Source of the DNA: Candidatus Fimimorpha faecalis
Lineage (GTDB): Bacteria > Bacillota > Clostridia > Lachnospirales > Lachnospiraceae
Length of the DNA: 34,611 bases
Direction: 5' to 3'
NCBI GenBank assembly: GCA_018712075.1
Contig: DVHN01000017.1
Span: 1 to 34,611 of the forward strand
In this document: piece by piece, positions 17,312 through 26,053 of the stretch
How the letters are laid out: every line of letters begins with the position of its first letter
How positions within the stretch are numbered: the stretch's first letter is position 1
Notes under the pieces: model-generated
What the model was told of the DNA's origin: nothing
Database searches by the model: none
Seen by the model: the letters and a program-made list of their open reading frames with translations, nothing else
Program-made: the position numbers and the translations under genes

Positions 17312-18751
17312 TTAGAATTTTCTCCATGTATCTCTTACAAATAACAATAATAATGGAAACAATTCTAAACGGCCTGCCAACATATCAAAAATTAGTACTA
17401 GTTTTGAGCCATTTGAAAACAATCCAAAGTTTTGCGTTGGCCCAACTAGTTCTAGACCAGGTCCAATATTATTAAAAGTAGCTGCTACTGCCGTAAAATT
17501 TGTAACCAGATCATAATTATCTAAACTAATCAATAATACCGATATCGTAAAGATTAAAAAATATGCCACCATAAAGACATTAATTGTGCGAATTACTTCA
17601 TGCTCTACTACTTTTCCATCCATAATTACTTTTCTTACTGATCTTGGATGTAAAAACTGATGAAATTCTTTTCGAATTGTTTTAAATAAAATTACTAAAC
17701 GAGATACCTTAATTCCTCCGCCTGTACTGCCTGCACATGCTCCAACAAACATTAAAATTACTAATATTGTCTTCGAAAATGCCGGCCATAAATTAAAATC
17801 AGCCGTCGCATATCCAGTTGTTGTAATAATGGAACCAACTTGAAATGCGGATTGCTGAAGAGCAGTCAGGATATTTGCATAATATCCTCGAATATTCCAT
17901 GCAATCAGCAAAATTGAAGCCAGAATGATTCCAAAATACCAAAGTACTTCTTCGTTAAAAATAGCCTTTTTTGGTTTTTTCATCATAAGTAAAAAATATG
18001 CATTAAAGTTCACTCCGAATAAAATCATGAAGATGGTAACAACCACTTGAATATATACCGAGTAGCTTGTCATACTATCATTTTTAATTCCAAATCCACC
18101 TGTACCAGCAGTACCAAATGAAATTGTTAAAGAATCAAACAAAGATGCTCCTCCTAATAATAATAGTATTACCTCTATCACAGTAATAAACAAATAAATC
18201 CCATATAAGATTTTTGCTGTTGACTGAACTTTAGGAACAAGACGACTGACCGATGGCCCCGGACTTTCTGCTTTCATTAAATTCATATGAGAGCCGCCTG
18301 CCAAAGGGAGCAGCGACAACAGTAGAACTAAAACTCCCATACCTCCAATCCAATGCGTAAAACTTCTCCAAAAGATAATACTGCGAGGTAATGATTCCAC
18401 ATCTGCTAAAATACTTGCTCCTGTTGTAGTAAAACCAGAAACTGTTTCAAATAACGCATCTACTGGATTTGCAATACTTCCACTAATTAAAAATGGAACT
18501 GCTCCCATACAGCTTAACACAATCCAGCTAAATGCCGCCGTTACAAATCCTTCTTTTACATAGAATATTTTATTTTTTGGTTTTTTCCATGTCAGCAGCA
18601 TTCCAATTCCAAAACAAATCAAAATTGTAATAACAAAACTCCAGATTGCTGTCTCTTTATAAATGATTGCAGTTAATGCTGGAAGAACCAGCAATGCAGC
18701 TTCTGCTTTTAAAATCCATCCAATAATGTATACAATAATGGAATAATTCAT
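17312..18751 (-). CDS. trkH: Potassium uptake channel subunit TrkH/KtrB
   Basis: A 479-residue membrane protein forming the K+-translocating pore of a Trk/Ktr system. Four pore-loop filter segments are visible: GFTTTGASIL, TAGTGGFGIKND, ITTTGYATADF and NNIGPGLELVG, each with the conserved Gly. The arrangement DWWGS is absent but HWIGGMGVLVLLLSLLPLAGG is typical of TrkH. It starts 11 nt after the stop of the regulatory subunit gene trkA, making a clear trkA-trkH pair. Confidence 0.93.
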   Translation of the reverse strand: MNYSIIVYIIGWILKAEAALLVLPALTAIIYKETAIWSFVITILICFGIGMLLTWKKPKNKIFYVKEGFVTAAFSWIVLSCMGAVPFLISGSIANPVDALFETVSGFTTTGASILADVESLPRSIIFWRSFTHWIGGMGVLVLLLSLLPLAGGSHMNLMKAESPGPSVSRLVPKVQSTAKILYGIYLFITVIEVILLLLGGASLFDSLTISFGTAGTGGFGIKNDSMTSYSVYIQVVVTIFMILFGVNFNAYFLLMMKKPKKAIFNEEVLWYFGIILASILLIAWNIRGYYANILTALQQSAFQVGSIITTTGYATADFNLWPAFSKTILVILMFVGACAGSTGGGIKVSRLVILFKTIRKEFHQFLHPRSVRKVIMDGKVVEHEVIRTINVFMVAYFLIFTISVLLISLDNYDLVTNFTAVAATFNNIGPGLELVGPTQNFGLFSNGSKLVLIFDMLAGRLELFPLLLLFVRDTWRKF

Positions 18752-18762
18752 TGTTCTTCCCT

Positions 18763-20121
18763 CTATTTCTTCAAAATATCTCGAATGTCACGCAGCCCTT
18801 TTTGTATTGTAACAACGATAACCGTATCCCCAATTTGAATACAATCATTTCCTCTTGCAATATGTATTTTTCCTCTGCGATTAATACATCCAATTAGTAA
18901 ATTATCTTTTAGATGAAGCTGTGACAATGGCACATCCGTTACTGGAGATTTTTCATGCACCGCAAATTCCAATGCTTCTGCACGATTATCCAAAATATGG
19001 TATAAGTTCTCCACATTACTTCCAATGGAATTTTGTAATGCACGGACATACTGCAAAATATAATCCATTGTAATATACTTTGGATAAATAACACTCCCCA
19101 AGTCGAGCCGTTCAATAATATTGTCAAACGCAATTCGATTTACCTTTGTAACAAGTTTCACATTGGAATGTTCTTTTGCATAAAGAGAAAGTAAAATATT
19201 TTCTTCATCCATATTTGTCAATGTCACGAATGCTTCTGTATGAGGAAGCCCTTCTTCCAGCAATAAATTTTTATCCGTTCCATCTCCACATATAATTTCT
19301 GCCTCTGGCAGCAGCTCATTTAATTCATCACATCGAGCTTTGTCTTTCTCTACAATACGAACTCTAATTTTCATATCAAGCAATAAATTAGCTAGATAAT
19401 GTGCCAGCTTTCCGCCTCCTACGATTAAAGCATTTTTTACTTGATTCGTTTTAAGACCAATTTTTTTGAAAAAATCTGCTGCATTTTTCGGAGAGGCAAT
19501 AATAGATAAGACATCGTTATCTTTTAATATAAAATCTCCATCTGGTATTGAAATTTTCTCCTGTCTTTCGACTCCGCAAATTAAAATATCTGCACTAAAT
19601 TTTCTTCGGATATCTCTAATTGGAACATCATTTAAATGAAATTCTGGACGAACACGGAATTTTAATAATTCCACCCTTCCTTTTGCAAATGTATCAATTT
19701 TAATTGCAGAAGGAAAACGCAGTAGTCGGGAAATTTCCATCGCTGCTGCATATTCTGGATTAATAATCATTGAAACTCCCAGTCTCTCTTTAATAAAACC
19801 AATTTCTTTGCTATAAATTGGATTGCGAACACGAGCAATTGTCTGACAATTACCTGTCTTCTGTGCAATTAAACAGCATAGTAAATTTAATTCATCTGAA
19901 CCAGTAACTGCAATTAAAATATCCGCTTTATCCACGCCAGCTTCCATCTGAGTATTAACACTGGCTCCATTACCGTAAAGACGGATTGCATCAATATCTT
20001 CTGGTATTTCTTGAACCTTCTGTGCAGACGTGTCAATCAACACTAAATCATGATTTTCTTCACTTAGCTGCTCTGCAAGTGTAATTCCTACCTTTCCACA
20101 TCCAATAATAATAATCTTCAT
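18763..20121 (-). CDS. trkA: Potassium uptake regulatory subunit TrkA (two RCK modules)
   Basis: A 452-residue cytoplasmic NAD(H)-binding regulator of the K+ channel encoded next to it. Two Rossmann motifs are seen: MKIIIIGCGKVGITLAEQL at the start and NALIVGGGKLAHYLANLL near residue 225, each followed by an RCK-C domain. The frame stays open upstream to 20319, but I start at 20121 because this is the family start and GGAG lies 6 nt before it. The 239 nt up to the helicase stop hold a TATAAT candidate (about 20226-20231, minus) without a convincing -35, and no K+ or c-di-AMP riboswitch that I recognise. Confidence 0.93.
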   Translation of the reverse strand: MKIIIIGCGKVGITLAEQLSEENHDLVLIDTSAQKVQEIPEDIDAIRLYGNGASVNTQMEAGVDKADILIAVTGSDELNLLCCLIAQKTGNCQTIARVRNPIYSKEIGFIKERLGVSMIINPEYAAAMEISRLLRFPSAIKIDTFAKGRVELLKFRVRPEFHLNDVPIRDIRRKFSADILICGVERQEKISIPDGDFILKDNDVLSIIASPKNAADFFKKIGLKTNQVKNALIVGGGKLAHYLANLLLDMKIRVRIVEKDKARCDELNELLPEAEIICGDGTDKNLLLEEGLPHTEAFVTLTNMDEENILLSLYAKEHSNVKLVTKVNRIAFDNIIERLDLGSVIYPKYITMDYILQYVRALQNSIGSNVENLYHILDNRAEALEFAVHEKSPVTDVPLSQLHLKDNLLIGCINRRGKIHIARGNDCIQIGDTVIVVTIQKGLRDIRDILKK

Positions 20122-20360
20122 AGTACTTCTCCATTCTATTATTACATTACAAAATTTAAAGATTCCCCTTTTGTAGTTAAAGAGAAATCCTTGCTCATAA
20201 AGATTTGGTAAAGATTTTTTATTATTATAACATTGTATTCGCAAATAGAAAACCACTTTTCCAAAAATATTATTGCTTTTTATCAGATAAGGGTCGCTTC
20301 TACAATCTGTGAGCATCAAAATTATATCCCTACCGAATATCCATCACAGGGCATCTTCCA

Positions 20361-23300
20361 CTACAGTTTCTTATATAAATCTAATATGGCCTCATAACTC
20401 TCCCCGTAAAAGAAATAATAATCGATCTGTTCCATTCCTTCTGTGTACAAATAAGTCCCATACATAGGAATATTACAACAAATCACATCGTTTTTTGCTG
20501 CAATTCCAATACCATATCCATATTTAGAAACTAGAAGTGGCATACGAAGCTTTTTCTTACCAAAACTAATATACCTCGCTTTCTGATTCATTGGTATTAA
20601 CTCATCATCCAATATCCCTTTGGCAGCCAGTTTTTCTTCTTTTCTCCAGTCAAAATATACCCACGTCTGACTTGTAGCTCCCAACTCAATCCGTCTTGGC
20701 AATGCTATCTTCTCTGACAACAATCGTATTTTTTCTTTATTAAAAAACTGTATGGCTCCTGTCCTTTTATCGATTCGAATTGTAATTTTCTCCGTTCCAA
20801 CTTCCACGAGACTTTTTCCAGCTCTCGCCGTCCACAAAACCTGATTTTTCGTCTCATAACTCCAATAACTCTCTGCAAAATCTGCATTCTGCCCTTTTTG
20901 GAACTGTACTCGAATCACTGTATCTTCCAACGGTGTTAAACGCAGCACTCCATAACTACTGTTCAAATCCAAATACTGCTTCGTTTTCTTCAGTGTTCGG
21001 ATGGAACTATCCATCAGATATTTGGGCTGCATTAAATTTTGCAGCAAATTATTTGTCGGAATATCTCCAAAATTGTAAGGAGACGGATTTATTGGGACAG
21101 AAGTTTTCTCTTCTTTTCTCTTTTTCCTTATCGGCAATTTCTGATTACTATTTTCCTTATTTTTTGATTCTGTAACAATGAATTCTTTTCTCACACTCTG
21201 CTGCTTCATCCCTCCGTCTTCCAAAGAATCCATAGATTTTTCTTTTGGCACTGGTTTTCCAATCAAGTCGGTCAAATCTCCCTGATGCACAACCGTTAAC
21301 TCATGCAGTGCACGAGTCGCTGCCACATATAATAACTTTACATAGGAATCTTCTAACTTATAGTTTTCAGCAGACGGATCATAAATTAAAACTGCATCAA
21401 ATTCCAATCCTTTTGTATATTCCACTGGAAGTACCATAACACCAGTTCCGAATTCCGTTGTTTCCAAATTATAATCCAAAAGCGATAGTTTTTCACTAAG
21501 CCGCTCACTTACCCTAGCCGCCTGTGTTTCATCCCAACAGATGACTGCAATTGTTTCACGTCCCTCTTTTTGCCAATTCTGAATTGTTTTTATTGTTTCT
21601 TGAATCATTCCCCTTTCATCCCTACATTCCGTTACACGTACTGCATTCCCATGCCGATCAATTGGATCAACTGGATAAATAGAAAAGCTTCCATGCCGTA
21701 AAATCTCTGTAGCAAACTTAGAAATCTCCACTGTATTTCGGTAACTCTTTTTCAACAATCCAAAACTATCAAAGTTTCCAGTTAATATAAGATCCTGTAA
21801 CTCTTTCCAATCATTCAAGCCATAACCAAAATGAATATTTTGTGATACATCCCCCATAATTGTATAAGTACAGCCACGAAGACAGTATGCCAATGCTCCA
21901 TACGCCATCATTCCAAAATCCTGTGCCTCATCAATAATGATATGGCTTGCTTCACGAATTCCATCTGTTTCCTTAATCCGTTTATATAGATAGGCCAACG
22001 CCGCTAAATCATAAAGATCAAAAATATTTTCTGTAAATGACACAACTTTTCCATTCTGTTCCTGTACCTTTAAAAAGTCTTGATAGAGTTCAAAGATAGA
22101 ACCATTCCAAACATTTTTTCCAAAATATCGCCGATAAATCCGCTGTAATTCTTTTTTTTCTTCTGGAGTATAAGAAACATATTTTCCTTCCCATTCATTT
22201 TCCAGCTTTGATAATAAAATCTCATTTAACCTATTAATTTTACTTTGCATGGACATCTTCGGATTATTGTCCAAATAATTATGAATCGCCGCTTCATCTA
22301 TAAGAAGCACTCCATTTTTTTCCATACGAACTTCCGTTTTTGGAATCATCTTATTTTCGTATTCGCTGCAAAACTGCTCCAAATCATGAAACCACTCATA
22401 ACTTCCCTTCAAACAAACCGTCTCATCCCTGTTATCTATAGAGCCAATACGATGAATCCTCGAATCCCAATCTTCATAGAGAAGCCGTACAAATAATTGC
22501 TCCATCGTCATTTGCGACACTCCATATACATCCAATTCTGGTAAAACACTTGTAATATAATTTAATAAAATTCGGTTACTTCCAATAATATAAAAATCTT
22601 CTGGGCGAAACTCTTCTTTATAATTGTATAGAATATAAGAAATACGATGCATTGCTACCGTTGTTTTTCCTGAACCAGCCACCCCTTGAACGATTAGATT
22701 CGTTCTTGGTGACTTGCGAATGATTGTATTTTGCTCCTTCTGTATTGTGGCAATAATCTCTCCTAACACTGCCTTCTTACTTTTGGCCAAATACTTATTC
22801 AAAAGATCATCGGTTGCTACTATATCGGAATCAAAAAAATCTTTTAACTTATCTTCTGCAATTTCATAGGTACGTTTTCGTCTCAGATCAATGTTATAAC
22901 TACCTTCATTTTTTACTGTATAACTGCAAGGACCTAAAGCATTTTCATAATAGACAGATGCTACAGGCGCCCTCCAATCTATTACAATCGGCTCCAGTCC
23001 ATTTTTAGAAATCCCAACTCGTCCGATATAATAGGACTCCTCTTGCGGCTGATTTTGATCTTTAAAATCAATTCGTCCAAAGTATGGTTTCTTTCTCGCT
23101 TTTTGATATCTTATCAAATCACGCTTATTTTCTTGTAACCGTGACTGTGTGTTATGCAAAAGAGCCAATGCTTGTTTATCCTTTGGCCCATAAGTCTCTA
23201 TTAAATCATGCAATTCCTCCGACAACTGCTTCATATAGCCTTTCGTTCTCTCAAGATTTTCCTGTGCCACTTCCAAAATCTCTTCCAATTGCTTCTCTTC

Positions 23301-23369
23301 TTCCTCTCGGCTCAATCCTGGCACTGGACGAAATGTTCTCTTTTTTTCCATCTTCTTTCTTCCTTCCAT
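20361..23369 (-). CDS. HelD-like superfamily 1 helicase fused to a GH31 N-terminal-like domain
   Basis: 1002 residues in two parts. Residues 1 to about 710 are a HelD-type (RNA polymerase recycling) SF1 ATPase: an N-terminal coiled-coil arm, PIVIDWRAPVASVYY, Walker A GVAGSGKTT near 229-237, DEAQDF near 480, GDVSQNI, SYRNTVEISKFA, EYTKGLEFDAVLIYDP and LYVAATRALHELTVVHQG near 680. After a charged linker (about 710-795), residues 799-1002 look like the beta-sandwich N-domain of family 31 glycosidases: YGVLRLTPLEDTVIRVQF, EKITIRIDKRTGAIQFFN, RMPLLVSKYGYGIGI and IDYYFFYGESYEAILDLYKKL. The protein stops exactly where a GH31 catalytic barrel would start. HelD proteins are usually about 700-780 residues. 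Start may be 23369 or 23351. Confidence 0.88.
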   Translation of the reverse strand: MEGRKKMEKKRTFRPVPGLSREEEEKQLEEILEVAQENLERTKGYMKQLSEELHDLIETYGPKDKQALALLHNTQSRLQENKRDLIRYQKARKKPYFGRIDFKDQNQPQEESYYIGRVGISKNGLEPIVIDWRAPVASVYYENALGPCSYTVKNEGSYNIDLRRKRTYEIAEDKLKDFFDSDIVATDDLLNKYLAKSKKAVLGEIIATIQKEQNTIIRKSPRTNLIVQGVAGSGKTTVAMHRISYILYNYKEEFRPEDFYIIGSNRILLNYITSVLPELDVYGVSQMTMEQLFVRLLYEDWDSRIHRIGSIDNRDETVCLKGSYEWFHDLEQFCSEYENKMIPKTEVRMEKNGVLLIDEAAIHNYLDNNPKMSMQSKINRLNEILLSKLENEWEGKYVSYTPEEKKELQRIYRRYFGKNVWNGSIFELYQDFLKVQEQNGKVVSFTENIFDLYDLAALAYLYKRIKETDGIREASHIIIDEAQDFGMMAYGALAYCLRGCTYTIMGDVSQNIHFGYGLNDWKELQDLILTGNFDSFGLLKKSYRNTVEISKFATEILRHGSFSIYPVDPIDRHGNAVRVTECRDERGMIQETIKTIQNWQKEGRETIAVICWDETQAARVSERLSEKLSLLDYNLETTEFGTGVMVLPVEYTKGLEFDAVLIYDPSAENYKLEDSYVKLLYVAATRALHELTVVHQGDLTDLIGKPVPKEKSMDSLEDGGMKQQSVRKEFIVTESKNKENSNQKLPIRKKRKEEKTSVPINPSPYNFGDIPTNNLLQNLMQPKYLMDSSIRTLKKTKQYLDLNSSYGVLRLTPLEDTVIRVQFQKGQNADFAESYWSYETKNQVLWTARAGKSLVEVGTEKITIRIDKRTGAIQFFNKEKIRLLSEKIALPRRIELGATSQTWVYFDWRKEEKLAAKGILDDELIPMNQKARYISFGKKKLRMPLLVSKYGYGIGIAAKNDVICCNIPMYGTYLYTEGMEQIDYYFFYGESYEAILDLYKKL

Positions 23370-23403
23370 TCCAACCTTCCTATGGTCAATTTCCTTCTAA
23401 TAT

Positions 23404-23431
23404 ATCATAGAATCTCACTCATTGGAATCAA
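23404..23431 (-). promoter_or_regulatory. Probable promoter of the helicase gene
   Basis: On the minus strand, TTGATT (23426-23431), 16 nt, then TATGAT (23404-23409), about 35 nt before the ATG. Confidence 0.5.
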
Positions 23432-23451
23432 TCCTTTCAAATTTTAAAAAC

Positions 23452-23500
23452 ACAGAAAAATGGTCATGCACTTCATATAAATAAATATGAAATGCATGAC
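23452..23500 (-). terminator. Terminator of the cotJ-sodC operon
   Basis: Arms of 16 nt, GTCATGCACTTCATAT (23463-23478) and ATATGAAATGCATGAC (23485-23500), pair over their full length with one G-U on the minus strand. They are followed there by CATTTTTCTG. The hairpin lies just after sodC and marks the 3' end of the sporulation operon. Confidence 0.85.
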
Positions 23501-23515
23501 GTTTCATCCCTTCTA

Positions 23516-24013
23516 TTATTGTTTCACAATTTTTCCACATGCAATCTTGCTTCCAGAATCCCCAGAAGGCTGTGTACGAAAATCATCTGGCATATCGTGA
23601 ATTACAACGGTACGCCCTATAACTTCTTCTGGCTGAAAACGGTCGGTATAAAAAATCTGTATTGCAATTCCATGATTGGAAAATAATGGTGGTAAATCAC
23701 CCGCATGTTCTGGATGCAGACAATCATCTGGATTATAATGAAATTTCGTATTTGCAAATGGATCTGTTTCATTTCCTGTACATTCACTTCCTTCATGAAT
23801 ATGAAAACTCCAGATACGTCCCTTACATGCTTCCTCTTCTATCGGAAACCCTGCAATATGTGCCACTACCAAAGTTCCCATCCAAATCGAATAAAAAGAC
23901 ACTATGCCATAGACTTCTGTAAATTCTCCAGTTCCATATACAAGAGCATACGCTTCTGGTTTCTCTTTTTGCAGAATCTGTACCATCTCTTGAATTCCAC
24001 TTCTCATACGCAA
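23516..24013 (-). CDS. sodC: Cu/Zn-type superoxide dismutase, last gene of the cotJ operon
   Basis: A 165-residue Cu/Zn superoxide dismutase-family protein. All expected metal ligands are visible: FHIHEG (two Cu His), FHYNP (bridging His), HPEHAGDLP (Zn His, His and Asp, on a loop shorter than usual) and VVIHDMPDD (Cu His). The disulfide cysteines are SEC and ACGK, and the arginine-bearing FRTQPSGDSGSKIACG is present. Unlike most bacterial SodC proteins it has no signal peptide, so it would be made in the cytoplasm. It begins 3 nt after the cotJC stop, so it belongs to the spore-coat operon. A coat-bound enzyme acting with the manganese catalase CotJC is the natural inference. The element in cotJC separates it from the cotJ promoter. 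Confidence 0.9.
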   Translation of the reverse strand: MRMRSGIQEMVQILQKEKPEAYALVYGTGEFTEVYGIVSFYSIWMGTLVVAHIAGFPIEEEACKGRIWSFHIHEGSECTGNETDPFANTKFHYNPDDCLHPEHAGDLPPLFSNHGIAIQIFYTDRFQPEEVIGRTVVIHDMPDDFRTQPSGDSGSKIACGKIVKQ

Positions 24014-24016
24014 TAC

Positions 24017-24442
24017 CTACTTACATTTTGACTGGTCAAACTCAGGATTAAACGCATAGAAATTCTTGCTGTCCAAATGCTCCTGAACAATGCGAAGTGC
24101 TTCACCGAATCTTTGGAAATGTACAATTTCACGCTGTCTTAAGAAACGGATTGGATCACAGATTTCTGGATCTTTTATAAGTCGAAGGATATTATCATAC
24201 GTAGTTCTAGCTTTTTGTTCCGCTGCTAAATCTTCAAATAAATCCGTTATTACATCACCCTTAGATTGAAATTCACATGCATTAAATGGAATTCCTCCAG
24301 CAGCCTGTGGCCAAAGTGCAGTTGTATGATCCACATAATATTTATCAAATCCTGATTCCTTAATTTCCTCTATACTGAGATTTCTCGTTAGCTGATATAC
24401 AATTGCAGAAATCATTTCCATATGGGCTAATTCTTCTGTACC
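24017..24442 (-). CDS. cotJC: Interrupted cotJC, C-terminal part (manganese catalase family coat protein)
   Basis: The 3' part of cotJC: 141 codons from the attachment core (GGT ACA GAA GAA, encoding GTEELAHMEM) to the stop. It carries the later metal ligands of the Mn-catalase fold: ELAHME, DLAAEQKAR and REIVHFQRFGEAL. No ribosome binding site or start codon fits at its 5' end; it simply runs into the mobile element. Joined to the 61 codons left at 28219-28401 it gives a 202-residue protein, close to the usual CotJC length. The parts are in frame with nothing missing or duplicated except the 10-bp core. Confidence 0.93.
   Translation of the reverse strand, partial: GTEELAHMEMISAIVYQLTRNLSIEEIKESGFDKYYVDHTTALWPQAAGGIPFNACEFQSKGDVITDLFEDLAAEQKARTTYDNILRLIKDPEICDPIRFLRQREIVHFQRFGEALRIVQEHLDSKNFYAFNPEFDQSKCK
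24433..24442 (+). other. Left attachment core (attL) of the cotJC element
   Basis: CTTCTGTACC, identical to 28209-28218. It is read on the minus strand as codons for the GTE of the CotJC metal-binding helix. The crossover is placed at the terminal CC (24441-24442), because that is the exact dyad centre of the reconstructed attP. Confidence 0.88.
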
Positions 24443-24613
24443 TACAGAGGCACTGGAAATGTTCCATATCCTGAAAAACGCACTATTAATATATGTGATG
24501 ACTATTCAATTCGAGGAGGTGTAAAAAAGAGGGCTTGACGGTGTTCATGTCGAATTTTGATAAGATCAAAGCAAAATTCATGCAATTTAATGTTAAAAAT
24601 CATTATAAAACCA

Positions 24614-24642
24614 TTGATATTTACACGAATATGTGCTATACT
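24614..24642 (+). promoter_or_regulatory. Promoter of the element ATPase gene
   Basis: TTGATA (24614-24619), a 17-nt spacer and TATACT (24637-24642). An AAAGGAGG ribosome binding site follows at 24657-24664 and the ATG at 24672. Confidence 0.75.
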
Positions 24643-24671
24643 ATGTTCAGTACCTGAAAGGAGGTCTGGCA

Positions 24672-25967
24672 ATGTATCGAAAAATAATGAGCTTCTTGGA
24701 AGCGTGGAAAGAAAACGAACACCGCAAGCCCCTGATTTTGCAGGGAGCAAGGCAGGTCGGAAAAACCTACTCGATTTTAGAGTTTGGGCGCAGCCACTAT
24801 GAAAATGTGGCATACTTCAATTTTGAAACAAATCCAAAGCTGAACGAAACCTTTGAGGAAAATATCAGCCCTGATTATCTGATACCCATTTTATCGCACA
24901 TTGCAGGTCAGACAATAGTAAAGGAAAAGACGCTGATAGTATTTGACGAGGTACAGCTTTGCGAACGGGCTTTGACTTCTCTGAAATACTTTTGTGAGAA
25001 CACTCCAGACTATCATATCGTAGCTCTCGGTAGCTTGCTGGGCGTGGCGGTAGGCAGGGCGAGATTCTCTTTCCCTGTGGGCAAGGTTGATATGAAAACT
25101 CTGTATCCTATGGATATGGAGGAATTTATGCTGGCTTTAGGCGAGGATGCTCTGGTAGCGCAGATTAAAAATTGCTTTGAAACCGATACGCCGATGCCCT
25201 CTGCCCTGCACGATGCGGCAATGCTGCTTTACAGGCAGTATCTCGTTGTAGGCGGTATGCCTGAGTGCGTCTTGCAGTTCACGCAAACAAAGGACTATAT
25301 CCTTGTTCGCCACACGCAGGACACCATACTCTCAAGCTATCTCAACGATATGAGCAAGTACAACAATGTGAATGAAATTAAGAAAACAAGGCTTGCCTAT
25401 GACAACATTACCGTACAGCTTTCAAAAAAGAATACCCGTTTTCAGTATAAGCTGATAAAGAAAGGCGGCAGAGCTTCCGAGTTTGAAAACGCTATTGAAT
25501 GGCTCTGTCTGTCTGGTATCGTTTCACAGGTATATAAGGTAGAACAAATCAAAAAACCTTTGGAGAATTACCGTGATATTGATGCGTTCAAGATTTATGT
25601 TTCCGACTTGGGACTGCTCTGTGCAAAGAAAGACTTAGCGGCAAACGATGTCCTCTATATGGTCGAGGAGCTGAACGACTTTAAGGGCGGTATGGCTGAA
25701 AACTATGTCGATGTGCAGCTTACCATTAACGGATACAAGACCTATTATTGGCAGTCCGAGCGTGGGGCTGAGATAGATTTTGTCATTCAGCGTGACGGTC
25801 AGCTTATCCCCATTGAAGTAAAATCGGCTGACAACACCAGAGCAAAGAGCCTGAAGGTCTATATGCAAACCTACAAGCCTGCTTACGCCATCAAGCTCTC
25901 TGCAAAAAACTTCGGCTTTGAGGACAGTAAAAAGACCGTTCCTCTCTACGCCGCATTTTGTATCTAA
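24672..25967 (+). CDS. AAA family ATPase with DUF4143 domain (element cargo)
   Basis: 431 residues. AAA_14-type P-loop GARQVGKT at 25-32, Walker B TLIVFDEVQ at 87-95, and sensor-like HIVALGSLLGVAV. The C-terminal half is DUF4143-like with a PD-(D/E)XK-type core: AENYVDVQL, GAEIDFVIQRDGQLIPIEVKSAD. Such ATPases are common, often on mobile DNA, and their role is not established. The ATG at 24672 is chosen for its 7-nt spacing to AAAGGAGG; the earlier in-frame ATG at 24633 lies in the promoter. The gene has its own promoter and terminator, so it is a separate transcription unit from the recombinase. Confidence 0.9.
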   Translation: MYRKIMSFLEAWKENEHRKPLILQGARQVGKTYSILEFGRSHYENVAYFNFETNPKLNETFEENISPDYLIPILSHIAGQTIVKEKTLIVFDEVQLCERALTSLKYFCENTPDYHIVALGSLLGVAVGRARFSFPVGKVDMKTLYPMDMEEFMLALGEDALVAQIKNCFETDTPMPSALHDAAMLLYRQYLVVGGMPECVLQFTQTKDYILVRHTQDTILSSYLNDMSKYNNVNEIKKTRLAYDNITVQLSKKNTRFQYKLIKKGGRASEFENAIEWLCLSGIVSQVYKVEQIKKPLENYRDIDAFKIYVSDLGLLCAKKDLAANDVLYMVEELNDFKGGMAENYVDVQLTINGYKTYYWQSERGAEIDFVIQRDGQLIPIEVKSADNTRAKSLKVYMQTYKPAYAIKLSAKNFGFEDSKKTVPLYAAFCI

Positions 25968-25991
25968 TATTGAAACGAATAACACAATCGG

Positions 25992-26025
25992 TAACGCTCA
26001 CCTTTTACGGGGTGGGCGTTATTCT
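25992..26025 (+). terminator. Terminator after the ATPase gene
   Basis: The arms TAACGCTCACC and GGGTGGGCGTTA form a GC-rich hairpin followed by TTCTTTT. Confidence 0.75.
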
Positions 26026-26053
26026 TTTGCCTGAAAATCGAAAGGAGCGTTTT

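Noticed and set aside
20122-20319. An extra 66 residues at the N-terminus of TrkA
   Set aside because: They do not resemble the family, and a good ribosome binding site stands directly before the Rossmann-fold start at 20121.
24017-24421. cotJC 3' part as a free-standing gene starting at the ATG at 24421
   Set aside because: The coding similarity continues upstream of that ATG (GTEELAH) to the core, no ribosome binding site is present, and the missing N-terminus is found intact beyond the element.
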